This document shows, piece after piece, positions 18,133 to 26,812 of a stretch of DNA of 64,000 nucleotides. Origin of the DNA: Oscillospiraceae bacterium (GTDB taxonomy: Bacteria > Bacillota > Clostridia > Saccharofermentanales > Saccharofermentanaceae). The notes below the pieces were generated by a model. The model had not been told where the DNA came from and did not search any database. It saw only the letters and a program-made list of their open reading frames with translations. The stretch covers positions 310,001 through 374,000 of the forward strand of contig FWXP01000001.1 in assembly GCA_900176545.1 (NCBI GenBank), given 5' to 3'. The number at the start of each line of letters is the position of its first letter. Position 1 is the stretch's first letter. The position numbers were made by a program, and so were the translations under genes.

Positions 18133-18792
18133 TCAATTGATATTGTATCTGTGAAGACCTACTACCTTACCTAAGATCTTGCATTCTTCGGTGTCGAAAG
18201 GAATGGGTGCATAAAGCTCATTTTCAGGGAAGAGGTAAGGCTTACCGTTCTGCTTACCGTATCTCTTGACGGTAGCTTCGTCGCCGATAAGTGCAGCGAT
18301 GATGTCGCCTTCATCACAGGAATCTTGCTTCCTTACGATGATATAGTCACCGTCGAGGATATGAGCATTGATCATACTGGTTCCGCTGACCTTGAGAAGG
18401 AAGCAGTCATCTGAGCCGATTATGGATCTGTTTACATACTGAGAATCTGAATAATCCTCATGAGCGTATATAGGCTGACCTGCTGTGATCTTACCTACAC
18501 AGTTGAGCTTTACGACATCAGCGGGGATACGCTCCTCTTCATCCGAAGCTTCATTCTGATTCTTAAGGATGATAGCTCTTCTCATACCGGGTCTGTATTC
18601 TATAAGACCCATCTCGTCCAGTTTACGAAGGTATGTATGGACCGAAGACGTGGACTTAAGTCCTGCTCCGGCGCATATATCTCTTACTGAAGGCGAAAGA
18701 GCATTCTCATGGATATATCTCTGTACATATTTATAGACACGTTCGATGGATTTGGCGGATTTGCTTTCCGGATTATGCTGTGTAACTGACAT
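18133..18792 (-). CDS. lexA: LexA repressor
   Basis: SOS repressor and self-cleaving serine protease. 219 residues from the ATG at 18792, preceded by GGAGG; an upstream in-frame ATG lacks support. The N-terminal winged helix (about 13-75) has the family block SPSVRDIC..AGLKSTSSVHTYL. The cleavage site is A104-G105 (ITAGQP), the nucleophile Ser139 (SGTSM) and the general-base Lys176 (ATVKRY). Upstream, a strong promoter and an overlapping operator point to autorepression. The genes diverging from it share that control region. Confidence 0.96.
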   Translation of the reverse strand: MSVTQHNPESKSAKSIERVYKYVQRYIHENALSPSVRDICAGAGLKSTSSVHTYLRKLDEMGLIEYRPGMRRAIILKNQNEASDEEERIPADVVKLNCVGKITAGQPIYAHEDYSDSQYVNRSIIGSDDCFLLKVSGTSMINAHILDGDYIIVRKQDSCDEGDIIAALIGDEATVKRYGKQNGKPYLFPENELYAPIPFDTEECKILGKVVGLHRYNIN

Positions 18793-18822
18793 AAATACCT
18801 CCAAACATATTTTCTTGAATAC

Positions 18823-18851
18823 ATTGTATTTTAAATGCAAAAGAATGTCAA
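18823..18851 (-). promoter_or_regulatory. lexA promoter
   Basis: On the minus strand TTGACA (18846-18851) and TACAAT (18823-18828) are separated by 17 bp. The -35 overlaps the probable LexA operator, the expected arrangement for autoregulation. Confidence 0.8.
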
Positions 18852-18862
18852 ACACTTGTTCT
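18849..18862. promoter_or_regulatory. Probable LexA operator (SOS box)
   Basis: CAAACACTTGTTCT matches the Gram-positive LexA consensus CGAAC-N4-GTTCG at most positions, including the AAC and GTTC half-site cores. It overlaps the lexA -35 by 3 bp and lies 15 bp upstream of the divergent start codon at 18877, so it could control both directions. Confidence 0.7.
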
Positions 18863-18876
18863 AAAAGGAGAGAACT

Positions 18877-19368
18877 ATGGATAAGAAGACTTTAAAGACA
18901 ATATTGGATAACCTTTACGACGACATGATAATCAGCGATAAGGAAGCTGTTAAGCTCGCATCCTTCATCTCATCAAGCAGAAAGGATAAGAACAATATCC
19001 TGAAGGAACTCTACTATAGCGATAATGCTCCCGTTAAGGTCCTGTCAACCGAATTTAAAGGTAAGGGTGAATCTGATGTGACAGGTGAGATGATCGACGT
19101 ATCCATCAAGTACGATGAGTTCATCGAACGGATGGAGAACAGGATGAATGAACTCATCTCACGTCACAACAAGGCTATGAACGTGTTCTTTCTCATCATG
19201 TCATTACCGGAACCTTTTTGCAGGGTACTGTATCTTAAATACTTCAAGAGGATGACATGCGATGAAGTCAGCGTCGAGCTATATATCAGTCCGTCGACCT
19301 TTTACCGTAAGCTTCGTGACGGGGAAGAGCTGCTCATCAAGAATATCAACGAGAAGGAGTCACTCTGA
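18877..19368 (+). CDS. Sigma-region-4-like HTH protein, divergent from lexA
   Basis: 163 residues, no named family recognised. Residues about 108-155 (LPEPFCRVLYLKYFKRMTCD ... SPSTFYRKL) look like a sigma-70 region 4 helix-turn-helix of the kind seen in phage ArpU/DUF1492-type regulators. The N-terminal half is helical and charged, with a DKEAVKLASFI segment. The start ATG follows AAAGGAGAG. The gene starts 15 bp from the probable LexA box, so induction by DNA damage is plausible. The next gene follows with 1 nt between stop and start. Confidence 0.7.
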   Translation: MDKKTLKTILDNLYDDMIISDKEAVKLASFISSSRKDKNNILKELYYSDNAPVKVLSTEFKGKGESDVTGEMIDVSIKYDEFIERMENRMNELISRHNKAMNVFFLIMSLPEPFCRVLYLKYFKRMTCDEVSVELYISPSTFYRKLRDGEELLIKNINEKESL

Positions 19369-19369
19369 T

Positions 19370-19906
19370 ATGAGATTTGCGGTCTTTATTGATGATATTC
19401 TCAAGAAAGAATGCATCTGTATTCTGGATGAACTTGATAAGGAAGGAAGTTTTACATTCGATGCCGATTCATGGGAAGATGCAATCTCTTACCTCCCGGA
19501 TCCTGATCCGTCTTCAAGGATCGCTCTTGTCTGTCTGCCTATCCACGCAGCTTATCTGACATATGTAGACAGTATCGATGTTGTTGCCGTTACTGAAGGT
19601 CATTATGATATAGAGAGTTGCAGCGAAGATCATCTTATCAAGCTCTTATATGATCCTAATGGTATGAGAAAAAAGAAGATGCTCAATAGAGAGCTCACAT
19701 CAGAAGGGCATATTTACGATATAGTGGCAGGTAATCTTATCGTCTTTCCCGATGATTCTCCCATGGGAATAGAAAGAGCTTATGACATCTTCGGGAAAGG
19801 TCAGGTCTTTATATATGATAAGGATAAGAAAGATATAAAGACTATTAGATGTTCCCCTCAAGCTCTTTCAGTTTTGCGTGAAAATAATATTTCAATAATC
19901 GTATGA
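19370..19906 (+). CDS. Hypothetical protein in the lexA-divergent cluster (178 aa)
   Basis: Not recognised. A soluble alpha/beta protein with no signal peptide, beginning MRFAVFIDDILKKE; the start ATG at 19370 directly follows the TGA of the previous gene, with GAAGGAG upstream. It contains several strand-loop segments (IALVCLPIHAAYL, VDVVAVTEG-like) and ends in a predicted strand (NNISIIV). No catalytic motif is evident. Expression is likely coupled to the HTH gene before it. Confidence 0.65.
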   Translation: MRFAVFIDDILKKECICILDELDKEGSFTFDADSWEDAISYLPDPDPSSRIALVCLPIHAAYLTYVDSIDVVAVTEGHYDIESCSEDHLIKLLYDPNGMRKKKMLNRELTSEGHIYDIVAGNLIVFPDDSPMGIERAYDIFGKGQVFIYDKDKKDIKTIRCSPQALSVLRENNISIIV

Positions 19907-19925
19907 AAAAATATATAATCTTCTT

Positions 19926-20411
19926 ATGCAAAACGGAAAGAACAATAACGGATCCTTTTTTGAGAATATCCTTAACAGGTTAAGCGGTATATGCGGTTCT
20001 GTAGCAAGAACTACTGTCCGTTTCTTTAAGAACCTTCCCGGCAGGGCAATGAACTTCGTCAGAAGGAAGATAAATGAATATAAGAGAAGACCTCCCAGGG
20101 AAGATATAAATAAGGTTTATGTATTAGTAGGCTATACTACAAAGAAGCATATAGAAGCCAGATATAACAGAGAAAGGGAGATGATGATCCTCAGAAGAGG
20201 ATTACTTCTTATCATATTTGTCCTTCTGCTCCTTATATCATTTAAGACAGTAGTTCCTTATGTAAACGTCGACCAGTATAAGAACATGTTCGGTATCGGC
20301 GATGTTGAAGAACTTACAGAGAATGATCCTTTCGCTGAGGATGCAATTTCTACGCCTACGGTATATGCCGAGACTTCTGCCACATCTGAATCGGATTCGG
20401 ATCAGGTCTGA
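19926..20411 (+). CDS. Small single-pass membrane protein in the lexA-divergent cluster (161 aa)
   Basis: Not recognised. A basic cytoplasmic N-terminal region of about 95 residues (many Arg/Lys, 'RRKINEYKRRPPRED'), one membrane helix at about 97-118 (GLLLIIFVLLLLISF) and a short acidic, Ser/Thr-rich external tail. It starts 19 bp after the preceding gene. In several Firmicutes a small membrane protein beside lexA (YneA type) inhibits division during SOS. This protein has no LysM domain and no visible similarity to YneA, so an equivalent role is only a guess from position. Confidence 0.65.
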   Translation: MQNGKNNNGSFFENILNRLSGICGSVARTTVRFFKNLPGRAMNFVRRKINEYKRRPPREDINKVYVLVGYTTKKHIEARYNREREMMILRRGLLLIIFVLLLLISFKTVVPYVNVDQYKNMFGIGDVEELTENDPFAEDAISTPTVYAETSATSESDSDQV

Positions 20412-20461
20412 GCATAAATGAATGAAAGCTGAATTAATTCTGCATTTTAAGGTTTTGAATG

Positions 20462-20490
20462 TTGCAAGATTTGCGTAATTGATATATTAT
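20462..20490 (+). promoter_or_regulatory. gdhA promoter
   Basis: TTGCAA (20462-20467), a 17-bp spacer, then TATTAT (20485-20490). The -35 lies inside a TTGCAAGAT sequence that also occurs within the aspT promoter region. Confidence 0.6.
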
Positions 20491-20505
20491 TTCTCTTGAT
20501 TATGA

Positions 20506-21912
<1,407 letters not shown>

Positions 21913-21940
21913 TAAATATCAGTTCTTATATGACTTATAA

Positions 21941-21974
21941 AGACGGCTCCGCTTCGGCGGAACCGTCTTTTTTA
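21941..21974 (+). terminator. Intrinsic terminator of gdhA
   Basis: AGACGGCTCCGC / GCGGAACCGTCT, a 12-bp stem with one mismatch closed by a TTCG tetraloop, then TTTTTT. Confidence 0.92.
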
Positions 21975-22002
21975 TTGAAATATTTTTAATGATTGTTATA
22001 AT
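21975..22002 (+). promoter_or_regulatory. Promoter of the thioester-domain protein gene
   Basis: TTGAAA (21975-21980), a 16-bp spacer and an extended -10 TGTTATAAT ending at 22002. The leader is about 35 nt. Confidence 0.6.
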
Positions 22003-22044
22003 CGTAATGTTAAAATTTTTTGTGTGTTATTGGAGATGTTTAAG

Positions 22045-23472
22045 TTGAGGAATTTAAGAAGGATTACAGTTGTTCTCATCACAGCCATATTATTACTTTG
22101 TTCTTTTCCCGTCAGGACAATATTTGCTGCTGATGATCAGGATCTTTTTGTATTGACGGGATATAACAGTTCTGTCATCACTGATCCTGACGGCAATAAT
22201 ATTTACGGTTATTCATATTGTCTTGATTATAAGCTTGTTACACCCGGAGGTAATACTTATACCAGGATACCTTTGTCATCTATGGATAAGTACTCTTCTT
22301 TGGAGAAGACGAGATTAGCAAAGCTTGTTGTATACAGAAGTGATATCATAAATTATTGTTTTAACACTTACGGGCTCGAGAATGTCTTTGCTTATGAAAG
22401 AGATAATTACTTTATTCCGTCACTTAATTCATTGAATGTACCTTCAGGTATCAGTGACGTTGCTTCTTTTAACTCTAAGACTGATGTTTTTACAGACAGA
22501 CGTACTCTGATCCAGCATATTTTGTGGGCAGTTGTTCATTCTGATTTTGATCAATATGTTCATGATGACGGTACAACAGTTCAGGATGGATTGAATCATG
22601 AGGATCATTATTATTTTTCTGAAAGTAATTATTACTATATATCAGCAGATCCGATCAATGATCCTCATTCTCTCTGGAATATTCTTTATCAGCCTTTGAT
22701 CGATTACATCGATTCGCTTGAAGACCCCATGACAAATGGTATCGATATCTGGGTATATAACAGTGTTGACACCACCCATCAAAATGTCCTCGGATCGGTT
22801 ATCGATTTTACCGATGTGGATATTTCTAAGGTTGACGCAGAAGGGAATATGTTAAGCGGAGCTACGCTTCAGGTATTGGATTGGAACGGTAATGTCGTAT
22901 CAGAATGGACTTCAGACGGTACAGTTCATAATGTATCACGTATCTATCCCGGGATGACATATACGCTCCATGAAGTTTCTGCCCCCGACGGATATGATAC
23001 TTCTTCTGATATTACGTTTTCAGTATCGGAAGACGGTACTACCGATATATCGGGAACTGATACTCTTACAATGGTTGATAATGAGACTGTGATCGAGACG
23101 ACTGCAACTACGGTTAGCGAGAGTACTACAGTTACTTCTACTGATGCTACTGCCGTTGCTACACTCGCTATTACATCTTCAGAGACTTCTGTTACAGAAA
23201 ATACAACTGCTTCAGAAACAATGATGAACACGAGTGGGACTGCTTCTTCATCCGATACTGTAACCTCTGCGTCTGAGAGCGCGCAGGTTCAGGGCGCTGT
23301 CCGTCAGAACGGTACACAAGAGGCTCAGACAAATCAGTCAGCTGCTACAACTTCTGCATCTGTAGCTTCTACGGGAGAGCAAACTAATCTTCATATTGTC
23401 ATTATTGCCGTTGCTTTTATCTTTAGCGGTTCATTTTGTCTTATGTTGAGAAGAGTATCTAGAGATTATTGA
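22045..23472 (+). CDS. Surface protein: thioester domain, SpaA-like domain, degenerate sortase anchor
   Basis: Secreted, probably wall- or membrane-attached adhesin. A signal peptide ends near AADDQ. The following domain has the pair expected of a Cys-Gln thioester (TQXA-type) adhesion domain: Cys in YCLDY (codon 22219-22221) and Gln in IQHILWAV (22513-22515). A prealbumin-like SpaA/Cna-B domain follows (KVDAEG ... YTLHEVSAPDGY), then a Ser/Thr-rich stalk of about 110 residues, then VASTGE, a hydrophobic span and RRVSRDY. VASTG occupies the LPxTG position but lacks Leu-Pro. The start is uncertain: GGAG at 22032-22035 abuts the ATG at 22036 but is ideally spaced for TTG 22045; GTG 22024 is also open. 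A strong terminator follows, so it is a single-gene unit. Confidence 0.85.
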   Translation: MRNLRRITVVLITAILLLCSFPVRTIFAADDQDLFVLTGYNSSVITDPDGNNIYGYSYCLDYKLVTPGGNTYTRIPLSSMDKYSSLEKTRLAKLVVYRSDIINYCFNTYGLENVFAYERDNYFIPSLNSLNVPSGISDVASFNSKTDVFTDRRTLIQHILWAVVHSDFDQYVHDDGTTVQDGLNHEDHYYFSESNYYYISADPINDPHSLWNILYQPLIDYIDSLEDPMTNGIDIWVYNSVDTTHQNVLGSVIDFTDVDISKVDAEGNMLSGATLQVLDWNGNVVSEWTSDGTVHNVSRIYPGMTYTLHEVSAPDGYDTSSDITFSVSEDGTTDISGTDTLTMVDNETVIETTATTVSESTTVTSTDATAVATLAITSSETSVTENTTASETMMNTSGTASSSDTVTSASESAQVQGAVRQNGTQEAQTNQSAATTSASVASTGEQTNLHIVIIAVAFIFSGSFCLMLRRVSRDY

Positions 23473-23500
23473 TATAATTGAACAACACGTATAAATGAAG

Positions 23501-23531
23501 ACGGCTCCACTTTGTTGCGGAGTCGTTTTTG
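23501..23531 (+). terminator. Intrinsic terminator after the thioester-domain gene
   Basis: ACGGCTCC / GGAGTCGT stem (one G-U pair) with a 10-nt loop and a TTTTTG tail, about 28 bp past the stop codon. Confidence 0.75.
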
Positions 23532-23588
23532 TTGACAGAAAAAAACCGTTAGGTTACCATTCGTTGAATGTTTGTGTGGAGGTGGATC

Positions 23589-24176
23589 ATGGCAAGTTGC
23601 GTGATATGTAATTCAGAAGAGGCAGATAAGACTTACCGGTTTGCGGTTGTAGACAGAAGAACTTCTTCTGAGACTAAGGAATATGTAGTAGCCAGAAAGA
23701 CTACTACGACGATCTATGAACGCTTTGCTGGAGTATGCAGGGAATCGTTCTGTGACAAGTGCCTCAAGAAGCAGAAGATGAAGAATCTAAGGACGGCTGT
23801 ACCTGTTGCTTTCGGTTTGACTCTTCTTATACTTGTGGTCATTGGTCTTAATGCCGGAGGCTTATCTAAAGGCTTTTTTATCGCGTCATTGATAATCTCT
23901 GCTCTTGTATCTGTTATAGCTCTGGTGATCTGTTTAACTGCAAAAGATACTTCTCTTGCAAAAGAACTGTTATTTGATAAGAGAGGTCGTCGACTTACCT
24001 ATGTGCATGTCGATCCGTCCATTTATATGAGCGGTAACAAGACTACTCTTGCCAAGTTCAAGGAGAAGTCCGGACTTCGTACGGAAGTCGCTGAGAAGAT
24101 ATATGAGAAGTTTATCGAATCAGGGAAGGGTAATGAGCTCGTTGATGAGATCATTATAAGAAGTTCTAACAACTGA
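23589..24176 (+). CDS. Hypothetical membrane protein with Cys-rich N-terminus (195 aa)
   Basis: Not recognised. The start ATG at 23589 follows GGAGG with 6-nt spacing. The N-terminal about 65 residues hold Cys pairs (CVICN near residue 4 and CRESFCDKC near 56-64), which could bind a metal. Two membrane helices follow (about 75-95 and 102-122), then a basic, helical cytoplasmic domain of about 70 residues. Topology with both soluble parts in the cytosol would suit a small sensor or adaptor, but there is no direct evidence. Confidence 0.65.
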   Translation: MASCVICNSEEADKTYRFAVVDRRTSSETKEYVVARKTTTTIYERFAGVCRESFCDKCLKKQKMKNLRTAVPVAFGLTLLILVVIGLNAGGLSKGFFIASLIISALVSVIALVICLTAKDTSLAKELLFDKRGRRLTYVHVDPSIYMSGNKTTLAKFKEKSGLRTEVAEKIYEKFIESGKGNELVDEIIIRSSNN

Positions 24177-24204
24177 TATTATTGAATATAGATTTAAACA
24201 ATAA

Positions 24205-24238
24205 AAAAGAGGTGCTTCCTTGTGGAAACACCTCTTTT
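24205..24238. terminator. Bidirectional terminator between convergent genes
   Basis: AAAAAGAGGTG-C-TTCC / GGAA-A-CACCTCTTTT with a TTGT loop. A-rich on the left and T-rich on the right, so it can stop both the rightward 23589 gene and the leftward 24261 gene. Confidence 0.88.
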
Positions 24239-24260
24239 CAAACTCAATAAACTATTGAAC

Positions 24261-25547
24261 TTAACCTAATGTGACCATCTGGCCGTCAGCAGTCTCGGAA
24301 TAAGTACTCATTCCGTAATAATCCTGATCAACGATACAAACGTAGCTTACGCCTCTGTTGACTTCGATCTCTTCACCTGCGTCATTGTAGACCCTGATCT
24401 TATCAGTAGGCTGATCCTTTACCCATGTAAGGTGAACCATCCTGCCGTCAGAGATGTAGTAACCTTCACCGCCGTCTTCAAAGTAAACGTCGACAGTTGT
24501 GTCACCGTGACCGCAGATATTTGTATAGAGGACAAATACATTCTCTACAGCGATCTGATCGCAAGCTGTCTCAGCATTGGGATCTTCTGCAAGAAGAGCA
24601 TTATTTGCTTCCTGTACAGTGAGGTCTACCTGAGGATTGCCGTACTGGCTCTTGTAGTAAAGACCTGTCTCTTCGTCATACTGGAAGAGAGCATCGGAAT
24701 TTGTACCGGAGATATAAACGTTAACATTGTAGCAGGGAGCGCCGTTAGCGATATCTACGGAATCTCCGGGAACAAGGTTAAAGATCCTCTCGGGGAACGG
24801 ATCTTCCTGTGTAGGAACGAAATTTGTCTCTCTTCTGATGCTGAAGTAATCGATACCTTCAGAGATGTGCATACCGTCAGAAACGGCTGTATGCTCAAGA
24901 GCTCTCTGTGAAAGCCATGTAGAATCTCTCCAGAAGAAAAGACCTGTGGAAAGTTGTACATAACCGTCCTGAGAATTTCTTACGCTGTTGGAACCTGCGC
25001 TGCAGTTGTTACCGTCGATATGGTCGATTCCCCAGATAGCAAGGTGATCGGGAACACGGGGATTCCTTCCGTAATGGATGAAGATGGAATCTGTTCCTGC
25101 TGCAAGATCTGATGCAACGATACGTGCACTTCTAAGCGAACCGATCTCGGGAACTTCATTTACATCAGCGAAAACACAGAGAAGACGTGTCTGACCGCCC
25201 TCTGTCTCGTACTCATAGATTGTGTCTGCCTGAGAGATACCTCTCTGGGGCATAGCAGCACGGCAGTTATTGACTACGATAGCAACGCTTCTCATGCCTA
25301 CATTGGCGGGATCCATATCTTGGATACCCGTAATGGGATTTACTGCCATGGGGTTGGAAGGATCGTAGAGTCTGTCCTCAACATCGATAGGTTCCATTGT
25401 TGTCTCAACAGGAGCCTCTGTCGTGCTTTCTGCAGTTGTTGTTGTTGCAGGAGTAGTAACTGTCGTTTCTTCCGGCTTCTGACAACCTGCAAGGTTTAAG
25501 AGCATTGCTGCGCTTAAAGCTAAAGCTGTTGATCTTCTCTTAATCAT
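24261..25547 (-). CDS. DUF3048 (YerB-type) lipoprotein
   Basis: 428 residues from the ATG at 25547, which follows GAGGAG; an ATG at 25562 overlaps that ribosome site and is rejected. A lipoprotein signal with lipobox LNLAGC is followed by a Thr-rich spacer. The DUF3048 N-domain is clear (NPITGIQDMD, SQADTIYEYETEGGQTRL, IGSLRSAR, DSIFIHYGR), and the C-domain follows after about residue 280. The family is widespread in Gram-positive envelopes but lacks a firm biochemical role. The promoter region is divergent from an LCP ligase gene, which fits an envelope function. Confidence 0.9.
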   Translation of the reverse strand: MIKRRSTALALSAAMLLNLAGCQKPEETTVTTPATTTTAESTTEAPVETTMEPIDVEDRLYDPSNPMAVNPITGIQDMDPANVGMRSVAIVVNNCRAAMPQRGISQADTIYEYETEGGQTRLLCVFADVNEVPEIGSLRSARIVASDLAAGTDSIFIHYGRNPRVPDHLAIWGIDHIDGNNCSAGSNSVRNSQDGYVQLSTGLFFWRDSTWLSQRALEHTAVSDGMHISEGIDYFSIRRETNFVPTQEDPFPERIFNLVPGDSVDIANGAPCYNVNVYISGTNSDALFQYDEETGLYYKSQYGNPQVDLTVQEANNALLAEDPNAETACDQIAVENVFVLYTNICGHGDTTVDVYFEDGGEGYYISDGRMVHLTWVKDQPTDKIRVYNDAGEEIEVNRGVSYVCIVDQDYYGMSTYSETADGQMVTLG

Positions 25548-25640
25548 TAAAATTCTCCTCAAATTTCTTTTTTATACAGCGTAAACTGTATACGTCTAGT
25601 ATACCATTATGGTCAGAAATCAATGTTACAGTGATATTAT

Positions 25641-25668
25641 TTTGCATTTCTGACGCTAGTGATATAAT
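25641..25668 (+). promoter_or_regulatory. Promoter of the LCP gene
   Basis: TTTGCA, a 16-bp spacer, and an extended -10 TGATATAAT ending at 25668; the start codon is 33 nt further on. Confidence 0.5.
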
Positions 25669-25701
25669 AGTGCGAGATTAACATAAATAAGGAATTAATC
25701 T

Positions 25702-26799
25702 ATGGCAAAAAAGAAAGAAAACACCGTAAAACAAGGCAAAGGTGCAAAGATCAAGAGGGGAATATTAAGATTCTTTTGCGGCCTTTTAGGAATAATTACC
25801 GGTTGCGGACTTTATCTTTATAACATGCTTGGAGGATTCGGTTATGTCATGACTCCCATTGTTACGGAGGAGGAATATGACACATTGGAGATCACCGAAG
25901 GATCCTTTACAGGCGGAGATGTAACATCTTCATGGGCTGACGGAGGACATACGAGGGTATATGTCGATCCTAATCACCCGATCATCAAGGTAGACCAGAT
26001 AGACCCCGATGTCGAGAATATCCTCGTATTCGGTGTCGACTCAAGAGGTACGGATGATTACAGATGCCGTTCAGATGCTATGATAGTCGTATCTATCAAT
26101 AAGGCAGAGAACACAGTCAAGCTCATTTCGCTCATGAGAGATACAGGTGTCTATATCGGTGATACCGATGAGACGGCTTCTTCATCACTCGATAAGCTTA
26201 CACATGCATATGCATATGGAGGCGTCGGCCTTATGATCAATACCATCAACAGGAACTTCGGTCTGGATATCCAGAGGTTCGTCATGCTCGACTTCAACAG
26301 TTCCGCTGACATTATCGATCTCGTAGGCGGTGTCACCATCGATGTATCAGCCGATGAGGTCAAGTATGCTAATAACTGTATTGCAGAGGAGAGCAGCCTT
26401 CTTGGTATCGATCCTCCGTTTATATCGTCCGGCGGTACGCAGACTCTGTCTGGAGTCCAGGCTATAGGCTGGTCCAGGATCAGATATCTTGACTCCGACT
26501 TCGTAAGGACGTCAAGACAGAGGACAGTCGCTACCGCATTGATCAATGAGGTCAAGGGCATGAGCAGGATAGACCAGCTGGCCATGATCGAGGATTCCGC
26601 AGGAATGTTCGAGACCAACATGCAACAGTTGGATCTTGCAAGAGTGGGTGTTAACGCAGTAGGAGGGGCAGATAACATGTCTGAGTACAGAGTTCCTGCC
26701 GACAATATGTATTCGGTTCAGCCGGATCCCTGGATGATGGTCGTTGACTGGGATCAGCAGTTGCCTGAACTTCATGCATTTATCTGGGGAGAATCTTAA
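25702..26799 (+). CDS. LytR-CpsA-Psr family ligase
   Basis: Membrane-anchored LCP protein; the family transfers teichoic acid or other polymers from a lipid carrier to peptidoglycan. 365 residues: a basic cytoplasmic stretch, a membrane helix at about 21-44, then an extracellular LCP domain with NILVFGVDSRG, SDAMIVVSINKAE, SLMRDTGVYI, the KLTHAYAYGG block and the Arg-rich SRIRYLDSDFVRTSRQR. The start ATG follows AAGGAAT. Followed 13 bp later by the PP2C-like membrane protein, probably in the same transcript. Confidence 0.93.
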   Translation: MAKKKENTVKQGKGAKIKRGILRFFCGLLGIITGCGLYLYNMLGGFGYVMTPIVTEEEYDTLEITEGSFTGGDVTSSWADGGHTRVYVDPNHPIIKVDQIDPDVENILVFGVDSRGTDDYRCRSDAMIVVSINKAENTVKLISLMRDTGVYIGDTDETASSSLDKLTHAYAYGGVGLMINTINRNFGLDIQRFVMLDFNSSADIIDLVGGVTIDVSADEVKYANNCIAEESSLLGIDPPFISSGGTQTLSGVQAIGWSRIRYLDSDFVRTSRQRTVATALINEVKGMSRIDQLAMIEDSAGMFETNMQQLDLARVGVNAVGGADNMSEYRVPADNMYSVQPDPWMMVVDWDQQLPELHAFIWGES

Positions 26800-26812
26800 G
26801 GAGTAATTACTA

